Below are positions 25,828 to 36,998 of a stretch of 64,000 nt of DNA, piece after piece. The DNA lies in the NCBI GenBank assembly GCA_002205965.3, contig NADL03000705.1:124001-188000 (forward strand), in the 5' to 3' direction. The notes under the pieces were generated by a model that was given only the letters and a program-made list of their open reading frames with translations, was not told the origin of the DNA and made no database searches. This DNA comes from Kappaphycus alvarezii (lineage: Eukaryota; Rhodophyta; Florideophyceae; Gigartinales; Solieriaceae). The position numbers were made by a program, and so were the translations under genes. Position 1 is the stretch's first letter; the number at the start of each line of letters is the position of its first letter.

Positions 25828-26134
25828 GTTGCTGGCGGAAGAGAAGGCGCTTCGTTAGACCCTCAAAGAAAATGAGGATGGTGGATTGCTGCAAGTCTAA
25901 CAAGCGGAAGATGTCAGCTGTTGGATCTAAGCCATGTGCAGTGCGGATTTTGACAATTATAGGGCACGAAAACAAAAACGCCGGAAACCACGCAAAGGAA
26001 TGCATATAATTTTTTTAATGATCTGTTGATAAATTAAGCCGTCGTCAAAAACCAGTTTCCTCGTTCCAAGCACGCACTGGAGCAACGGCACACCTCCTGC
26101 GCAGGCTTTGTGTTTACGATTCTCTCCATTAACA
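25828..26134. promoter_or_regulatory. Shared divergent promoter gap, AP-3 mu / mS29
   Basis: A 307-bp gap separates the outward-facing starts of AP-3 mu (-) and mS29 (+), so it must hold both promoters. Unlike several other gaps in the window it contains no TACTG/GTAC array. No TATA-like box is convincing. Confidence 0.4.
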
Positions 26135-27284
26135 ATGCGTTCCCCCCCGTTTCGCCACCTACGTCGTCTCCTCTCGACGTCTCGCAACGAAGGCCTTGAT
26201 ATTCTTAATCAATCGTTTCTTCCCGAATTATATCCTTCCAAACCCTCAATCTCCAAGACTCTGATCCGACCGCAGACCCATACCCTTCGCCAGGCCATTC
26301 ATCACCGTCTCAACCCACCACCCGCGCCCATTCAAGTACCCTCCTGTATATCCTCGACGGACGCCAAGGCGTAGGAAAATCGTCTCTACTTCAACAAGCC
26401 GTCACGTACGCTCGTTCCAAAGGCGTCATTGTACTGTACCTCCCCAAGCCTCGCAACTGGACTCATGGCAGGGGATTTTTTGCTGGCGTAGGAATCGACG
26501 GAATGGACCCTCTCCTGGATGGCATAGAAGCTATCCGATTTTACGACCGTCCACATGAGATTGAAAAAGTGTTCGATGCTCTCGTCGCTGCCCACGCCGA
26601 TGCTCTCAGCGTTATAGAATGCAACGTCAGTCTAGAAACGGATTTGACGAGAGGTTGTGAGTCCATTCTGGATGTTATTGAAAAGGGCAGAAAGTATCTA
26701 CAGGGCTTGGAATCCGATTGGCGTGGAAATTGCGACGGTATCGGTCAAGCGTTTGACCGCGTGATCAATGAACTAAGTCGCTGCCGTGAACCGGTGATGG
26801 TCGTTATTGATGATTATGAGTGGCTGACTGGCTTAACATGTATGGTGGATGAACGCAAGCGACGGATGCACGCAAACAGCATTCGAGCAGTAGCGCAGCA
26901 TTTCGGTAGAGATGCTATTGAACGTTGGCTCGTGAGATGCGCAACGGCTTTGTCTTGCTGGCAACAAATCCCTTGTTTCCATACGAGGATTGGAGAAAGT
27001 CTAGGGTTAAAGGTGGCGCGGAATTTCCGTTGGGAGAGGACATAGTACGAGATGCTTCAGGAAGGGAGTGGTTGCGTGGATTAAAGGAACGGGTGGAGGA
27101 GAACGGGGGTTTGATCACAGTTCCAGATTTGACCACCCCGGAATTGAAGGCGCTTTGTTCGACGTTTGTGAAGGGCGGGTTACGGAATATTTTGCATGGG
27201 GAGTCGAGGGGCGAGACGGATCGTGTGATCTCGCTGGCAGGAGGCCGCGGAGACATTATGCGGAGAATCGCGATCAGCAGATAA
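26135..27284 (+). CDS. DAP3: Mitochondrial small ribosomal subunit protein mS29 (DAP3)
   Basis: P-loop GTP-binding protein of the mitochondrial small ribosomal subunit. The start MRSPPFRHLRRLLSTSRN is arginine- and serine-rich with no acidic residue, a good mitochondrial presequence. Walker A is LLYILDGRQGVGKSSLLQQA (from 26,341), followed by VIVLYLPKPRNW as in DAP3; Walker B-like VMVVIDDYEWL follows, then FVLLATNPLFPYEDW. The C-terminal part (ITVPDLTTPELKAL...LAGGRGDIMRR) fits the DAP3 end. Two frame breaks: CCC at 26,339-26,341 and TT at 26,925-26,926, each one base short. Corrected length is 383 residues, near the usual ~400. The P-loop is intact, so GTP binding is expected. Confidence 0.85.
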
Positions 27285-28093
27285 GGGATACCGATGATAC
27301 GCTTGTTAGAGGGACGAAATCTTTTGTTTTGTGGTGTGGAATGACATAGAAAAGCTAAATCTCTTCATCAAAAACAGCTGCTGTGGGGATGGAGGGAAAC
27401 CACTGCAATTTGTCGATTCCGGAAAAAGGGTGGCAGGGAGGAGTTTAACCGAACGGCATGTGACTGTCACTACCTTTGATGAGTTCCCGGATCGGAACGA
27501 TGGTGTGCCAGTCAATGGCCCTCGTAGCGCCTCCTGCGGCTCACCGAGGTCGTGCGCCGCACGGAGCGGCAAAAATGAGATACTGTTCAAGGTCAGGCTC
27601 TTGTGTAACTCTCGTCGGACCTGAATGTTCAAATTAAAGTTACTCAGACCCAGCCATATAATGTGTCGGATGTCTGTGATTCACGTCTAGACATATGTGA
27701 CGAGGTGAGCGGCGACTCTTCGCGGAAAAGGAAGGGAGGGACAGAGAGAATGAGCGCCGTGAACAAGAGAGCTAATGAACTGGTATCCCAAGAGATCCCT
27801 GTACTTTGGCTATCGTAGACGGCGGTACTGCTCCGCTCATCAAGGTGCGCAGCAGGAACGCACTTGGGGACAGGGGCGAGGAGAAAGTGAGAAATATGAG
27901 ATGAATAAACGTGATATGCGTTGATGAAGTGAGCCCGCTCTAGTTGCAGTAACGAAAAACCATGTCTTGAGAAAACGTTGCTTGCTTGACGTGAATAATG
28001 GATGTCGAGTAGACATGGTTCGGTAGAGGGTTGAGAGCTGTTGTGAAAAGTGATTCTTCTTTTGAAACAGCGGAAATTGTGAGAACTTGTTGA
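27285..28093. other. Intergenic, convergent 3' ends
   Basis: About 0.8 kb between the converging mS29 and DHHC genes. Short frames only. A further one-base shift could extend the DHHC C terminus slightly into this region. Nothing else recognised. Confidence 0.45.
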
Positions 28094-29175
28094 TTAGCCA
28101 GTATGGAACGAGTTAAATACATGGATACAATATTGACAAAGAAAGCAACGGGTAAGCGGGACACTAAACGTTGAGAGGTCCGTGCTCCTCGGAAGGTCTG
28201 CTCTTTCCCAGTCGAGGCCATCGCCCTCGACATACGCTCGTGTTGGCACAAGCCAACAGAGCGGGACGGTACCGCAGATGGACGCAAAATTTTTTCTCAT
28301 GCCTAGGTCGTAGGCCAGGACGTCATGTCGACGAAAAGAGTCTGCGAGTTCATACATTTCGATGGTGGTTCTTCCTTTGGAAAGAAGATAAAAATGAAGG
28401 ATGACGAAAATGGCGAGTGCAAAGGCAAAGGCGGTGGTGGTGATATAGCCGATCATTGCAAGGGTTCGGAGGCGGGGGACATATTCTGAATGGATTGTGG
28501 GGGATTGCCAGAGGTGGGAGAGTGTGGTGAGGACTTGAGTGGGTGCGGTATGATGGACGTAGGTGGGGGTGGTGGTGGAGAGGATGGCGGAAAAGGTGGG
28601 AAGAGAGACGAGGGTGACAAAGAGGGAGCCGAGGAAAGCGGTGGTGATGAAAGAGACGAAGAACTTGTGGTTGTGAAAGGAGACGCAGTTGTTGATAAAG
28701 ACGCAATGGTGGTCCATGCGAAGGATGCAGCGGTTGCAGATGGAGCAATGATGGGATCGGTCTGGTTTGAAGGCGGAACAGGAGAAACAGTAGCGGAGTT
28801 GACCATGATGTGTGCGCTGATGCATGAGATGTGCGTAGGGAAGGGATGCGGGGGTGGTGGAGAGGACCAGGATGGAGGGGGGGAGCCTGGGTCGATGAGG
28901 AGGAGGAGGATGTAGTTGATCAAGGTTGAGAGGAAGAGGAGATGGAAGAGGATGAGGAGAGGGGGGATCAAGAGTGGGTGGAAGGGAAGGAGTGGAACGA
29001 GGGTGGCCGGAACGGCTGTAATGTAGGCGAGAGCGATGATGGCAAGGACGACGACGACAGGGAAAAAGCCGGCAATTCGTAGGGGAGTGAGAGGGGCGAG
29101 ACGGAGATTGGGATAGAGGCGGGAGAGGAGGGAGGGGGGATGGCTTGGTTTGGGCGGCATCTCGGATTCAGCCAT
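28094..29175 (-). CDS. DHHC-type protein S-palmitoyltransferase
   Basis: Membrane enzyme that transfers palmitate to protein cysteines. The ATG at 29,175 gives MAESEMPPKP. Two membrane helices follow (FFPVVVVLAIIALAYITAV and PPLLILFHLLFLSTLINYI), then the conserved DPG motif, then the cysteine-rich domain: YCFSC, KPDRSHHCSICNRC, MDHHCVFINNC. Two more helices follow (around FFVSFITTAFLGSLFVTLV and IGYITTTAFAFALAIFVIL), then the TTxE motif as RTTIEM and an AYDLGMRKNF segment like the family's C-terminal motif. The DHHC cysteine is present. The residue after DHHC is VF, where most members have W, and the usual VG after NNC is VS. One frame break at the GGG (plus strand) at 28,838-28,840, one base short. 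About 360 residues; location Golgi, endosome or plasma membrane cannot be told. Confidence 0.9.
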
Positions 29176-29618
29176 GTGGGGAGGAGGTCGGTCCGACGAC
29201 GAAGGGCAGTGAGCGGAGCAGAGCGGAAGCGAGTTGGCGCAGAGACCATGAGCCTATAATTGCTCGAAACGGGTGCAGTACCGTACTGTACAGTATCACC
29301 CGACGGTTGTTCCTTCAATCCTTACAGTACTGTCGACCAACCCACGCATGTCGCCAATGCTTACAGTATTCCAGTACCTATGCCAGCAATGACAACACGG
29401 TGACAATTTGATCCAATCGTACAACAATTAAATCAGCTCACGGATTGCCCACCTTTATTGATCACCCGTTCACGACTTGTGTGAGTTGCGCGAAAAGTCC
29501 GCAGTTCGAACCTGCGCCGATAAAATCATCCGTTCTCCCATCCCTCTCAATAGATCGCGCTTTCTGCCATCGATAGACCCGATTTTCTTCCGGCCGTCGT
29601 CAAGCCACAGCGACCTTG
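29176..29618. promoter_or_regulatory. Divergent promoter gap with TACTG/GTAC repeats
   Basis: The 443-bp gap between the DHHC (-) and TFIIIC (+) starts holds three clusters of the motif: GCAGTACCGTACTGTACAGT at 29,275-29,294, TTACAGTACTGT at 29,321-29,332 and TTACAGTATTCCAGTACC further on (29,361-29,378). Palindromic arrays in a gap that must contain two promoters suggest a bidirectional promoter element. Confidence 0.5.
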
Positions 29619-32600
29619 ATGCATTTGGACGTGGCTTTTGCCCGATGCGTCGATCACCTCAGCCTGTCCGGCTCGTCCGGTACTTTCTGCATCAGCTTGT
29701 AGCAAGCAGTTTTCCAAACCCCCGCCCCTCTCTTCTCAACTGGTTTTGAAACAGTTTAAATCCCGGCCGCATCTCTTCTCCTCTCCGGATTGGGATGCCC
29801 CGCATCATCAGTTGCTGGTGGTGGCGCATTTGAGTTTAAGGAAGAGAGCCCTGGGATTAAATGCTTTGGAACAAGTGCCCTTGCCGGATAGGGCCTTTCT
29901 GATCTTGGAACAAGTCGGTACTGCGGGCGTTCATGGCGTGTTACAGTCGGATTTGGCTCCTAGGGTCAATTTGACTCCGGTCGTCGTTTCCCATTATGTC
30001 AAGAATTTAGCAGGTAGGAGGTTGCTCGTTAAGAGAAAAGTCGTTTTGCGCAATGAAAAGGATGCTCATCGTCCGAGTACCGTTACTACACTGCTATGAT
30101 ATGGTTGGCGAGGTTCAGTGCCATGGTCGATAGGAAAAGAGGCGTGTAGACGCTTGCAACAATCCTCATCACGTCCAAGGCCGCTCCACTCAATCACACC
30201 CTTCTGGTGCCAACGGTATGCAAATGCATACCATTGATTTCAGAAGAGGAGGCGAGAGGATTTTGGCCGCCTTGAGAAACGCCGGCGGTGTCATGGCTCA
30301 GCGGGATTTAAAACTCATTGCCATGCCTGACAACGAGAGGCCCAAGGCTTTTCAGTTTCCGACTACAATCGAAAACGCCACAGAATGTTTCGTACATACA
30401 GGGATAAACTGGTTAAGATGGGTCTGTTGGAGCAAGTTACGACGGAATGCGTCAGCGAAATGGAAAAAGTAGAGGCGTGTTGGATTGCCTAAGATTGAAG
30501 GATCAAGCACAACAATCCATGCAGATTCCCTTCAAGCCGGGGGGGCTTCCCACATGAAGAGGAGGACGGCTGGGAGTCTGCAAAAATGGCAGCCACCCCC
30601 AACAGAGACAATTCCAAGGGCGCGCCGTTTGTGGAAAGAGGGCAAAGTATTTGGCAGAGGTTGACTTGGTCGAGCAAGTTTATCAGTTGTTGAGAGAGGC
30701 AGGCCCGAAGGGTATGACCGTTCCGGAGATAAGGGCCACCTAGATGGTGGATGTGGGCTGACTATTGCTCCGTCGAAGCGCCTGTGGAATATTATCGATG
30801 GCTTGAGCAGGTTTAGGAAAGTGGTTAGATCTCAGCGGTTTACCGGCAGTGTCATGGAGTTGACCCATGTACTCGTAGACTCTTCCAGCAAGGCTGGCGC
30901 TGACCAATCACAGAGTCAAGGTGGAGCAGAGGATACGTCAAACGCCATGTAGTCGTTGGCGACGAGGGAGGGGCCCCAAGTCCAAGTTGGCGAGGAGGAA
31001 AGATGAGATGACCTCCCTTGGTCTGCAACGTCAAGAAATGGTCATGGAATTGCTTCATGAGAAAAAGGCGGTAATACAAGACACCTTGGGGAGAAAAGTA
31101 GCTGAAAAAGAGGGTACCGGCTTGCAGCGAGTGGATCAAAAGGTCATGAAGAGAGTGATCAATGGCCTTGTCGAACAGAAGCGCATCCAAGTTATAACCA
31201 CTATCAAGCCCACTGTAAAGGAATCGAGGCAGCTGCAAACCGTCAGTTAGTTGTCTTGCCGGGTTTGACAACTCAGAGCCCAGAGGTGGCCGCCTTACTG
31301 GCGGCGATATGTACTGGCGCTCAGCACGGTAATGGAAGTAAGCAACCGAAAAAAGACTCACGAAAGAAAACGTTGGATGGGGAGCCGCTTGAGATTTGTG
31401 CCGAGAGGACTGAGAGAAAGGCCCGAGTACGGCGAAAGAAGAGGAAGCGAGTCTCAGATGAGGAAAACACTGCGAGTGAAAAAAGGGATGAGTTCGAAGA
31501 AAATGAAACCAGAGAAGGCCAGATCAACAGGAATCGCGGAGAAAGTCTTTGATGGGGGAAAAGTCTTTGTCGAGTGACTTGCGGAAGGTGAGACTTGTTG
31601 ACAATTGATACAGCAGAGGGTGTAAGCCCAGCGGTAACAGAGTCTACCGAAAAGGGTCATGTGGATGTTGTGAGGCCACGGAAGAAGAGGAAAGTGGTCG
31701 TTCGTACTAGCGAGAACAGGGATAGCAAGATTCAACGGATATCAAGATTGACCTCAATTTTGTATGGGGTGATGAAAGGGAAAATGGCAAGGTTGAAAGC
31801 CTTCCACGAGGAACTTTTCCAGATAGTTACGGCCAATCGAGAATCGCAATCCGCAAACATCGGCCGGTCGTGGTACAACACAGCTCGATAGAGGAAGCAA
31901 GGTCGGCACCGGCAACAGAGAGTTTTGAGTTATACTCTTGCATCAAGGAGATGACGGTGGGGTCATACGCGGCCACTATCGGTATTTACCGCGACATCGG
32001 GGACAACTTTGATGAAATCCGTCACAAGAAGGTGCGCGAGGTCCCTGAAATTTGGAACGGGGACAAAGAGTTTAGGTATGCAACAACAAGGTCAAGGGTC
32101 TAACAAAGTTGCTCGTCCAGTTGGGTTTGCTCGTTTGTCAAAGGATGCAAAGTTTTCACTTTGTGGAGCGGGAATCCTTCGAAACTTTGGTAGGGGAATG
32201 CCCCGCGGTGTATTCCCCCATGGGATAGTATTTTCAAACCGAGAATCTGTTTCGACTTATTGGAGGGAACTTTTTCAGTACTCCTCTGCGGTGAAGCAAA
32301 ACTGCAGCAAATCGACATGGACTTAAATGGGGAGTTGAGTCCAAATCGGCACAAGTTCCGTCGTTTGAAGTGAGAGAAGTGTACTTTAGATCCAGCTGGT
32401 ATAAGTCGTTGATGCTTGTCTACAGTCTCTCCGATCAGATCAAGTTCGAAGCAGCTTTACAGCGAGCCAATGGTGTGTCAACTGTGCAGGATTCATCAGG
32501 ACGATATAACACAACTAACTTTGTAACTACAAGTCTTCGACGGTTCTCTATCGCAGAACTTGTTGAACAAGTCGAGAATGTGTCAACCGATTATGATTTG

Positions 32601-34773
32601 CATTCAAGCTCAACAAGAATCCCTGCAATCGCAGAGAAGCTACTGCTCTATTCCAGGTATCGGACGGAAAACGACATGCCGGCGGTTCTTCATTCGACCG
32701 AAAAGATAGTGGACAACAATTCTAGTCACATACTAAGACTTTACAGAGGTCCTCCGAACCAACGCCCAGCTGAAGCAATACGAAGCACAGGAAGGCTCCA
32801 GAGGGGGATTGGCGGACGCAGTCACACGAAAAAACCGGACAAGCCACTCGTTCAAGATGCTCAGCCTTTAGAGATCAAAGTGTCTATGGACGACTGCGTG
32901 TCGATGCTTCGGGAAGTTGTCATCATTCGCGCGCTGAATCATTGTAAAACAAAGGGCTGGATGACCAGTTGGCCAATTGCAGAAGCTCTAGGAAAGTCAA
33001 GCGGTGCGGGGCGTTGGAATAGGTCGAGAGGAGATGGGAATGTGTCGGACATGTCCCAGGAAGAAGAGAGAGGTCGCTCTTGCCGGCGGATCGTGGCAGA
33101 TCTGTGCGCTTGCGCCTCAGCGCAAGTAATTCTGGAATGCATATCACTGAAACTTGCATATGGTGTGGCGGTGGAGCGTGATGAATGTTGTTTGGCAGAA
33201 GAGTTTGATTTCGAGGATGTGTGTCGTAGATTGCAAGGAGAATGGCGGGAATTTGACGATATCATTCGTGTTGCTGCGTACGAATCGGAGGCGAGCCTGT
33301 ACAGCGGTGTCGGATTGCGTTTGAGACGGAGAGTGTGAACGAGCTGAACGTTGCATGCAAGCGTGAGGGATTTTTAGAGAGGGAGTTTAGGCTGGAGTTG
33401 ACGATGCGGATGCACAGGGCGGAGAGTTTATCGAAGCGGATAGAGATGCTGTCGGAACGATATAGGCTGTTGGTTGAGTTGAGAATGTCGGACAATTTGG
33501 TGCATGAGTTTATAGTGCGAAGTGGTGTGGTGGATGATGTGGGGCGTGTTGAGGATGAGCAACTGGAGGCACTTCGTGTGGAGGTGGTGGAAGTTTTGCT
33601 GATATGCATTTTGAATGAGGGACGACACGCGCAAACGTCAGGTCAAGTGTTGAAACTTCTGGAGGGTATAAGGCGGGTGGACATTGCAATGGCGCGGGAC
33701 CGGCTGGTGTTGCGAGGGGAGATCAAGTTGTACAAGGGGATATCAGGGGGAGAGTTTTTTGAAATTTGTAAGAATGTGCGCGGTGAAAGCAATGCTGTGT
33801 CGCTGAAGGGTTTGAGCAAGCGGAGAAGGAGTGGAGGAGGGAGATTGTGGAGGGGGAGGGTGCGAGGCGATTCCGAGAGACAAAACTAGGAGAGGCGGTG
33901 ATGAGCGAGAATATCGCAGAGTCTACACTGGGAACGATGGGACTGGTGAAGATGGCTTGCGGGGAGGGGGGAGGCTAAGGCTGATGCCTGTGATCGGGGA
34001 TCAGGGGGTGCTGATTGGGTACGACGGGGAGCAGGAATGCGAGACTATGTTGGATATGATGGTGAGTCACGTCATGGACAATTGTAAGGAGGGACATGAT
34101 TGCAGTGATGATGAAAACCTAAAGAGACGGCTGAGGGGCAATGCGGTAACAAGTCAGAACTTGTCAAGGTGGTTCAAGACAGCGTGGAAGCGCGAAGGGG
34201 AATGGGTGCGACACTGGGGAGATATTGGCGGTGGGGCTACAACACGGGTATACCAAGCGGGAGGAAATGATGGAAGCGATAGGGCAGTTGCAGGCGGTGG
34301 GGATGTGATACGGATGGCGATTGAAAATGAGGAGGAGGGTGAATGGTGCGGAGCGGGGAGTGTGGTGATGGTGGGACGGGAGTTTCTAAAGGCGTGGACA
34401 AGTGTGTGTGAAGGGCGGGGTGGGCCGAGTGTGTGGGGTGGTGTGAGTGGGGGGAAGGTTGTTTGGCGGATGAGGTGGCGAGTCGGGTGTTGCATGTGGT
34501 GCGGAGGAATAGTGGGATTGGAGTTGGGGAGGTTGTGAGCATGGTGCAGGAGCGGTTTGGGGGAGTGTGTGGAAGGGTGATTGGGGATTTGGTGTATGCT
34601 TTGGCAAGGCGTGGCGTGTTGACGGTGAGGCGGGTGGTGGAGGAGGGTGGCGGGAGGGGAGTTTTCTCGAATCGTCGTTCCGTGCGGGGAGGGGATGGGT
34701 GGAAAGTGGTGGCGTGGACTATGTCGGCTCGGATGAGTGGTGCCTGGAGGTGAATTTTGGCAGGTGCCAGTAA
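29619..34773 (+). CDS. GTF3C1: TFIIIC largest subunit (B-block binding, GTF3C1/Tfc3-like)
   Basis: Subunit of the RNA polymerase III factor that binds the B box of tRNA genes. It is broken into many frames by repeated single-base shifts, so the model is approximate. Visible in order: an N-terminal segment from MHLDVAFARC; the B-block winged helix (LILEQVGTAGVHGVLQSDLA...VVSHYVKNLAGRRLLVKRK, about 29,905-30,060); a second winged helix (TIDFRRGGERILAALRNAGG then FRTYRDKLVKMGLLEQV); VYQLLREAGPKGMTVPEIR; the extended winged-helix segment RQEMVMELLHEKKAVIQD...VDQKVMKRVINGLVEQKRI (31,030-31,190); a long helical, basic middle; and a C-terminal winged helix (RVLHVVRRNSGIGVGEVV...DLVYALARRGVLTVRR). 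About 1,720 residues, in the family range. Start and stop are the least certain parts. Alternatively an untested relative with the same fold. Confidence 0.78.
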
Positions 34774-34920
34774 TTACAGTTTTCCTTTTCCTTACAGAGC
34801 ACTATTTTCATCTTGCATAAATTCCTCCCAACCACTTTTCCTGCTCCGCAAACTGCAAGCTCAACTACAACCAGCACCACCAGCACACCAGAATCATCTT
34901 GCCTGCTTTCAAATCAAGCT

Positions 34921-35451
34921 ATGAAACGTCGTCCTCCTCCTTCTCCGGCTTCGTCCATTTCGTCGGACGAACGACGTCGCGAGGCGTTTTGCAGAGCCCT
35001 CGTGTCAGAGACCCATCCCCCTCCTCCCAAACGTGAACGGACCCGCGGCACAAAACCACCACGTGCCCCCTCACCGCATCCTCGTCCCAAAGAGCATTCC
35101 ACCACGCAAAACGCTGTTCGTTCTCGTGTTGCTGAACTCTTGGATAGCTACCTCGATCGTACCATCGGTCCCGCTGCAGACGAGGATGATCTATCCACAC
35201 GACATGAATCTGAAAACAAGATTGTCGCGGGTAGTGGAGTGAGCACCGAGACAGAGGCGGATGCGGAGGGTTTTAGGTTGTTTGTCGAATCTAGACCCGG
35301 CAGTATATGTGTCGGTGAGGGCAAAAAGAGGAGGCTTGACGTCGTCCAAGATGACCCCGACAGTGATACCGACGATGATGAGAAGAGGAGGCTTCAGAGT
35401 GTTGTCGTAGATATCAAGCCTCCAGTCACGGGACAATCCCCCACCGATTAG
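34921..35451 (+). CDS. Hypothetical charged, probably nuclear protein
   Basis: A 176-codon unbroken frame, starting at the first ATG (MKRRPPPSPASS), about 150 bp after the TFIIIC gene on the same strand. I do not recognise the family. The N-terminal third is proline/serine/arginine-rich and low in complexity. The middle has a possible helix (NAVRSRVAELLDSYLDRT). The C-terminal part has EGFRLFVESRPG, then basic GKKRRLD, an acidic run (DDPDSDTDDDEKRR) and a short VVVDIKPP. The FRLF element followed by charged runs resembles small nucleolar or nuclear proteins in general, but no name is justified. It ends 161 bp from the convergent aldo/keto reductase. Confidence 0.6.
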   Translation: MKRRPPPSPASSISSDERRREAFCRALVSETHPPPPKRERTRGTKPPRAPSPHPRPKEHSTTQNAVRSRVAELLDSYLDRTIGPAADEDDLSTRHESENKIVAGSGVSTETEADAEGFRLFVESRPGSICVGEGKKRRLDVVQDDPDSDTDDDEKRRLQSVVVDIKPPVTGQSPTD

Positions 35452-35612
35452 CTACTCGTCAACTCGTTCCTTTTGCTGTTTGCCACGCTTGTCGTCCTAT
35501 GTGCACGAGTAAACACACCCTTGATCTCCCTGCTTACTATACTACTTGCAACGGATTTCCACATTTCTTGACCATTCCTTCCGTCCCCGGTTAAGCACCA
35601 CTGAATTTAATC

Positions 35613-36680
35613 TCACTTTGTCTGGAATGCGTTTTCAATCATGCGAGGTGCTTGCTGCGCCACGCGCTCTAGTTTCCCTGTTTCCTCCTCGGTTAACCTT
35701 AGCCCACCCGCCGCAACTGCCTCTTGAACATGTTGCTCCGTTCGGGCCCCGGTAATCACAACCACATTCTTACTTACACACCACGCCATGGCCACCATGG
35801 CTGGAGTCACTCCCCTTGCCGCCGCGATTTCTTTCAGTGTTTGTACCACCCCGCCACCACCCCGCAATATCCGCTCAAACAGCACACCTCGTACACCCGC
35901 CGCCCGTCTTCCACTACCGCTATACTTTCCAGACAGCAACCCCAAGCACAATGGCGAGTACCCGATCACACCCACGCCCAATTCTTCGGCCACGCGTCGA
36001 AAGTCAGACTCGATATGACGCCGCGCTAACAACGACACCTGCACTTGTGCCGTGGCCAGTTGCATCCCGCGTTGATGTTTGAGATAGTCGTGGATTCGAC
36101 AAAGTTGATCCGGACCGTAGTTGCTCACGCCGATTTCGCGAATGAATCCCTGCTCCTTGGCGTCCGCTATACCATCCCAGAGGACTCTTTCTTGGAAGGG
36201 GTTGTAATTGCGGGTAGACCAGTGGAGTTGACCGATATCCACGGGACGACGGAGCCGATTGGCGGATTGTTCGGCGGCATGGACGATGGATTTCCGCGTG
36301 AGACGCCATGGATAGGGAGCTAATTTGGAGGCTATGACGAGGTCCGATGGCGGGTTGGTGAGAAACTTGCCCAGGAGTAGTTCGGCGCGGGCGTTGAGAG
36401 CGCCGGTTCCGTATGAGTCGGCTGTGTCGATGAGGTTGATGCCTAGGGATAGTGCGGTGTGAAGGGTGCGGTACAGTTCAAGGTCTTGCGAAGTGTCGTA
36501 GGAATAGAGAAGACGGTTTCCCCATTGCCAGGTGCCGAGGGAAATAGGGGAGATGGAGGGAAAGGGACCCAGCGGTCGAGGAAGGGAGAGTGCGGAGGTG
36601 GGTGGAGTGGAGCAGATGTTTGGGGTTTTAGGAACGGGGGCGGGAACGGGAGCGGGGGATTGAAAGAGTGGGCAGAGCAT
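35613..36680 (-). CDS. Aldo/keto reductase, probably plastid-targeted
   Basis: NAD(P)H-dependent oxidoreductase with a TIM barrel. The frame is unbroken. I start at the ATG at 36,680 (MLCPLFQSPAP) because the frame upstream opens only with TTG. The first ~45 residues are rich in P, S and T, consistent with a transit peptide. The barrel begins SLGTWQWGN. The catalytic tetrad is visible: D and Y in LIDTADSYG (about residues 85-90), K in IASKLAP (about 119) and H in GQLHWS (153). NADP-site features follow: IGVSNYGPDQL, VIGYSPLCLGLLSGKY and ITGARTEQHVQEA. About 355 residues. It resembles plant plastid AKRs of the uncharacterised-oxidoreductase group, so the substrate is unknown. Downstream is the convergent hypothetical gene. 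Confidence 0.92.
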   Translation of the reverse strand: MLCPLFQSPAPVPAPVPKTPNICSTPPTSALSLPRPLGPFPSISPISLGTWQWGNRLLYSYDTSQDLELYRTLHTALSLGINLIDTADSYGTGALNARAELLLGKFLTNPPSDLVIASKLAPYPWRLTRKSIVHAAEQSANRLRRPVDIGQLHWSTRNYNPFQERVLWDGIADAKEQGFIREIGVSNYGPDQLCRIHDYLKHQRGMQLATAQVQVSLLARRHIESDFRRVAEELGVGVIGYSPLCLGLLSGKYSGSGRRAAGVRGVLFERILRGGGGVVQTLKEIAAARGVTPAMVAMAWCVSKNVVVITGARTEQHVQEAVAAGGLRLTEEETGKLERVAQQAPRMIENAFQTK

Positions 36681-36970
36681 CGGTAGTACGGGGAGGTCGC
36701 GGGAAAGAGGGACGGAATGAGCAGCGAATGGTGGCAGCGCTGGGGGGTGGCGGTAACTGTTTCTTGCTGGATTCAAATGTGATTTGGCGAATCATTGCTG
36801 GATATTGCTTACTGTACAATAGTTTATGGGGATTGGTTGTCAGAGTATGGTTTACAGTTGTATGTGTAGCGTTTGATCCTCCACCACTCCCAATTGACAG
36901 CCTCCACTTGGAAAACTTTCTAAAGTTAACATCGTCGTTTAGTGTATTGCATTACGCCAAAAAAGCAGGC

Positions 36971-36998
36971 ACTACTATACTATACTGTACTGTACTAC
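36971..36998. promoter_or_regulatory. TACTG/GTAC repeat upstream of aldo/keto reductase
   Basis: ACTATACTATACTGTACTGT followed by ACTACG, about 290 bp upstream of the reductase start. Same unit as in the other gene-flanking gaps. Function inferred only from position and recurrence. Confidence 0.45.

Noticed and set aside
28490..28915. 141-codon plus-strand glycine/glutamate-rich frame
   Set aside because: Antisense to the DHHC gene, whose protein shows clear family motifs.
29500..29524. tRNA-like T arm (CGCAG TTCGAAC CTGCG) followed by a possible acceptor strand
   Set aside because: The T arm is perfect, but upstream there is no D arm or A box, the anticodon loop lacks U33, and only 6 of 7 acceptor pairs form. 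Probably chance.
34154..34607. Histidine/proline/threonine-rich minus-strand frames
   Set aside because: Antisense shadows of the G-rich 3' part of the TFIIIC gene.
36681..36776. Upstream extension of the aldo/keto reductase
   Set aside because: The extension begins with TTG, not ATG; the in-frame ATG at 36,680 already leaves a suitable leader.
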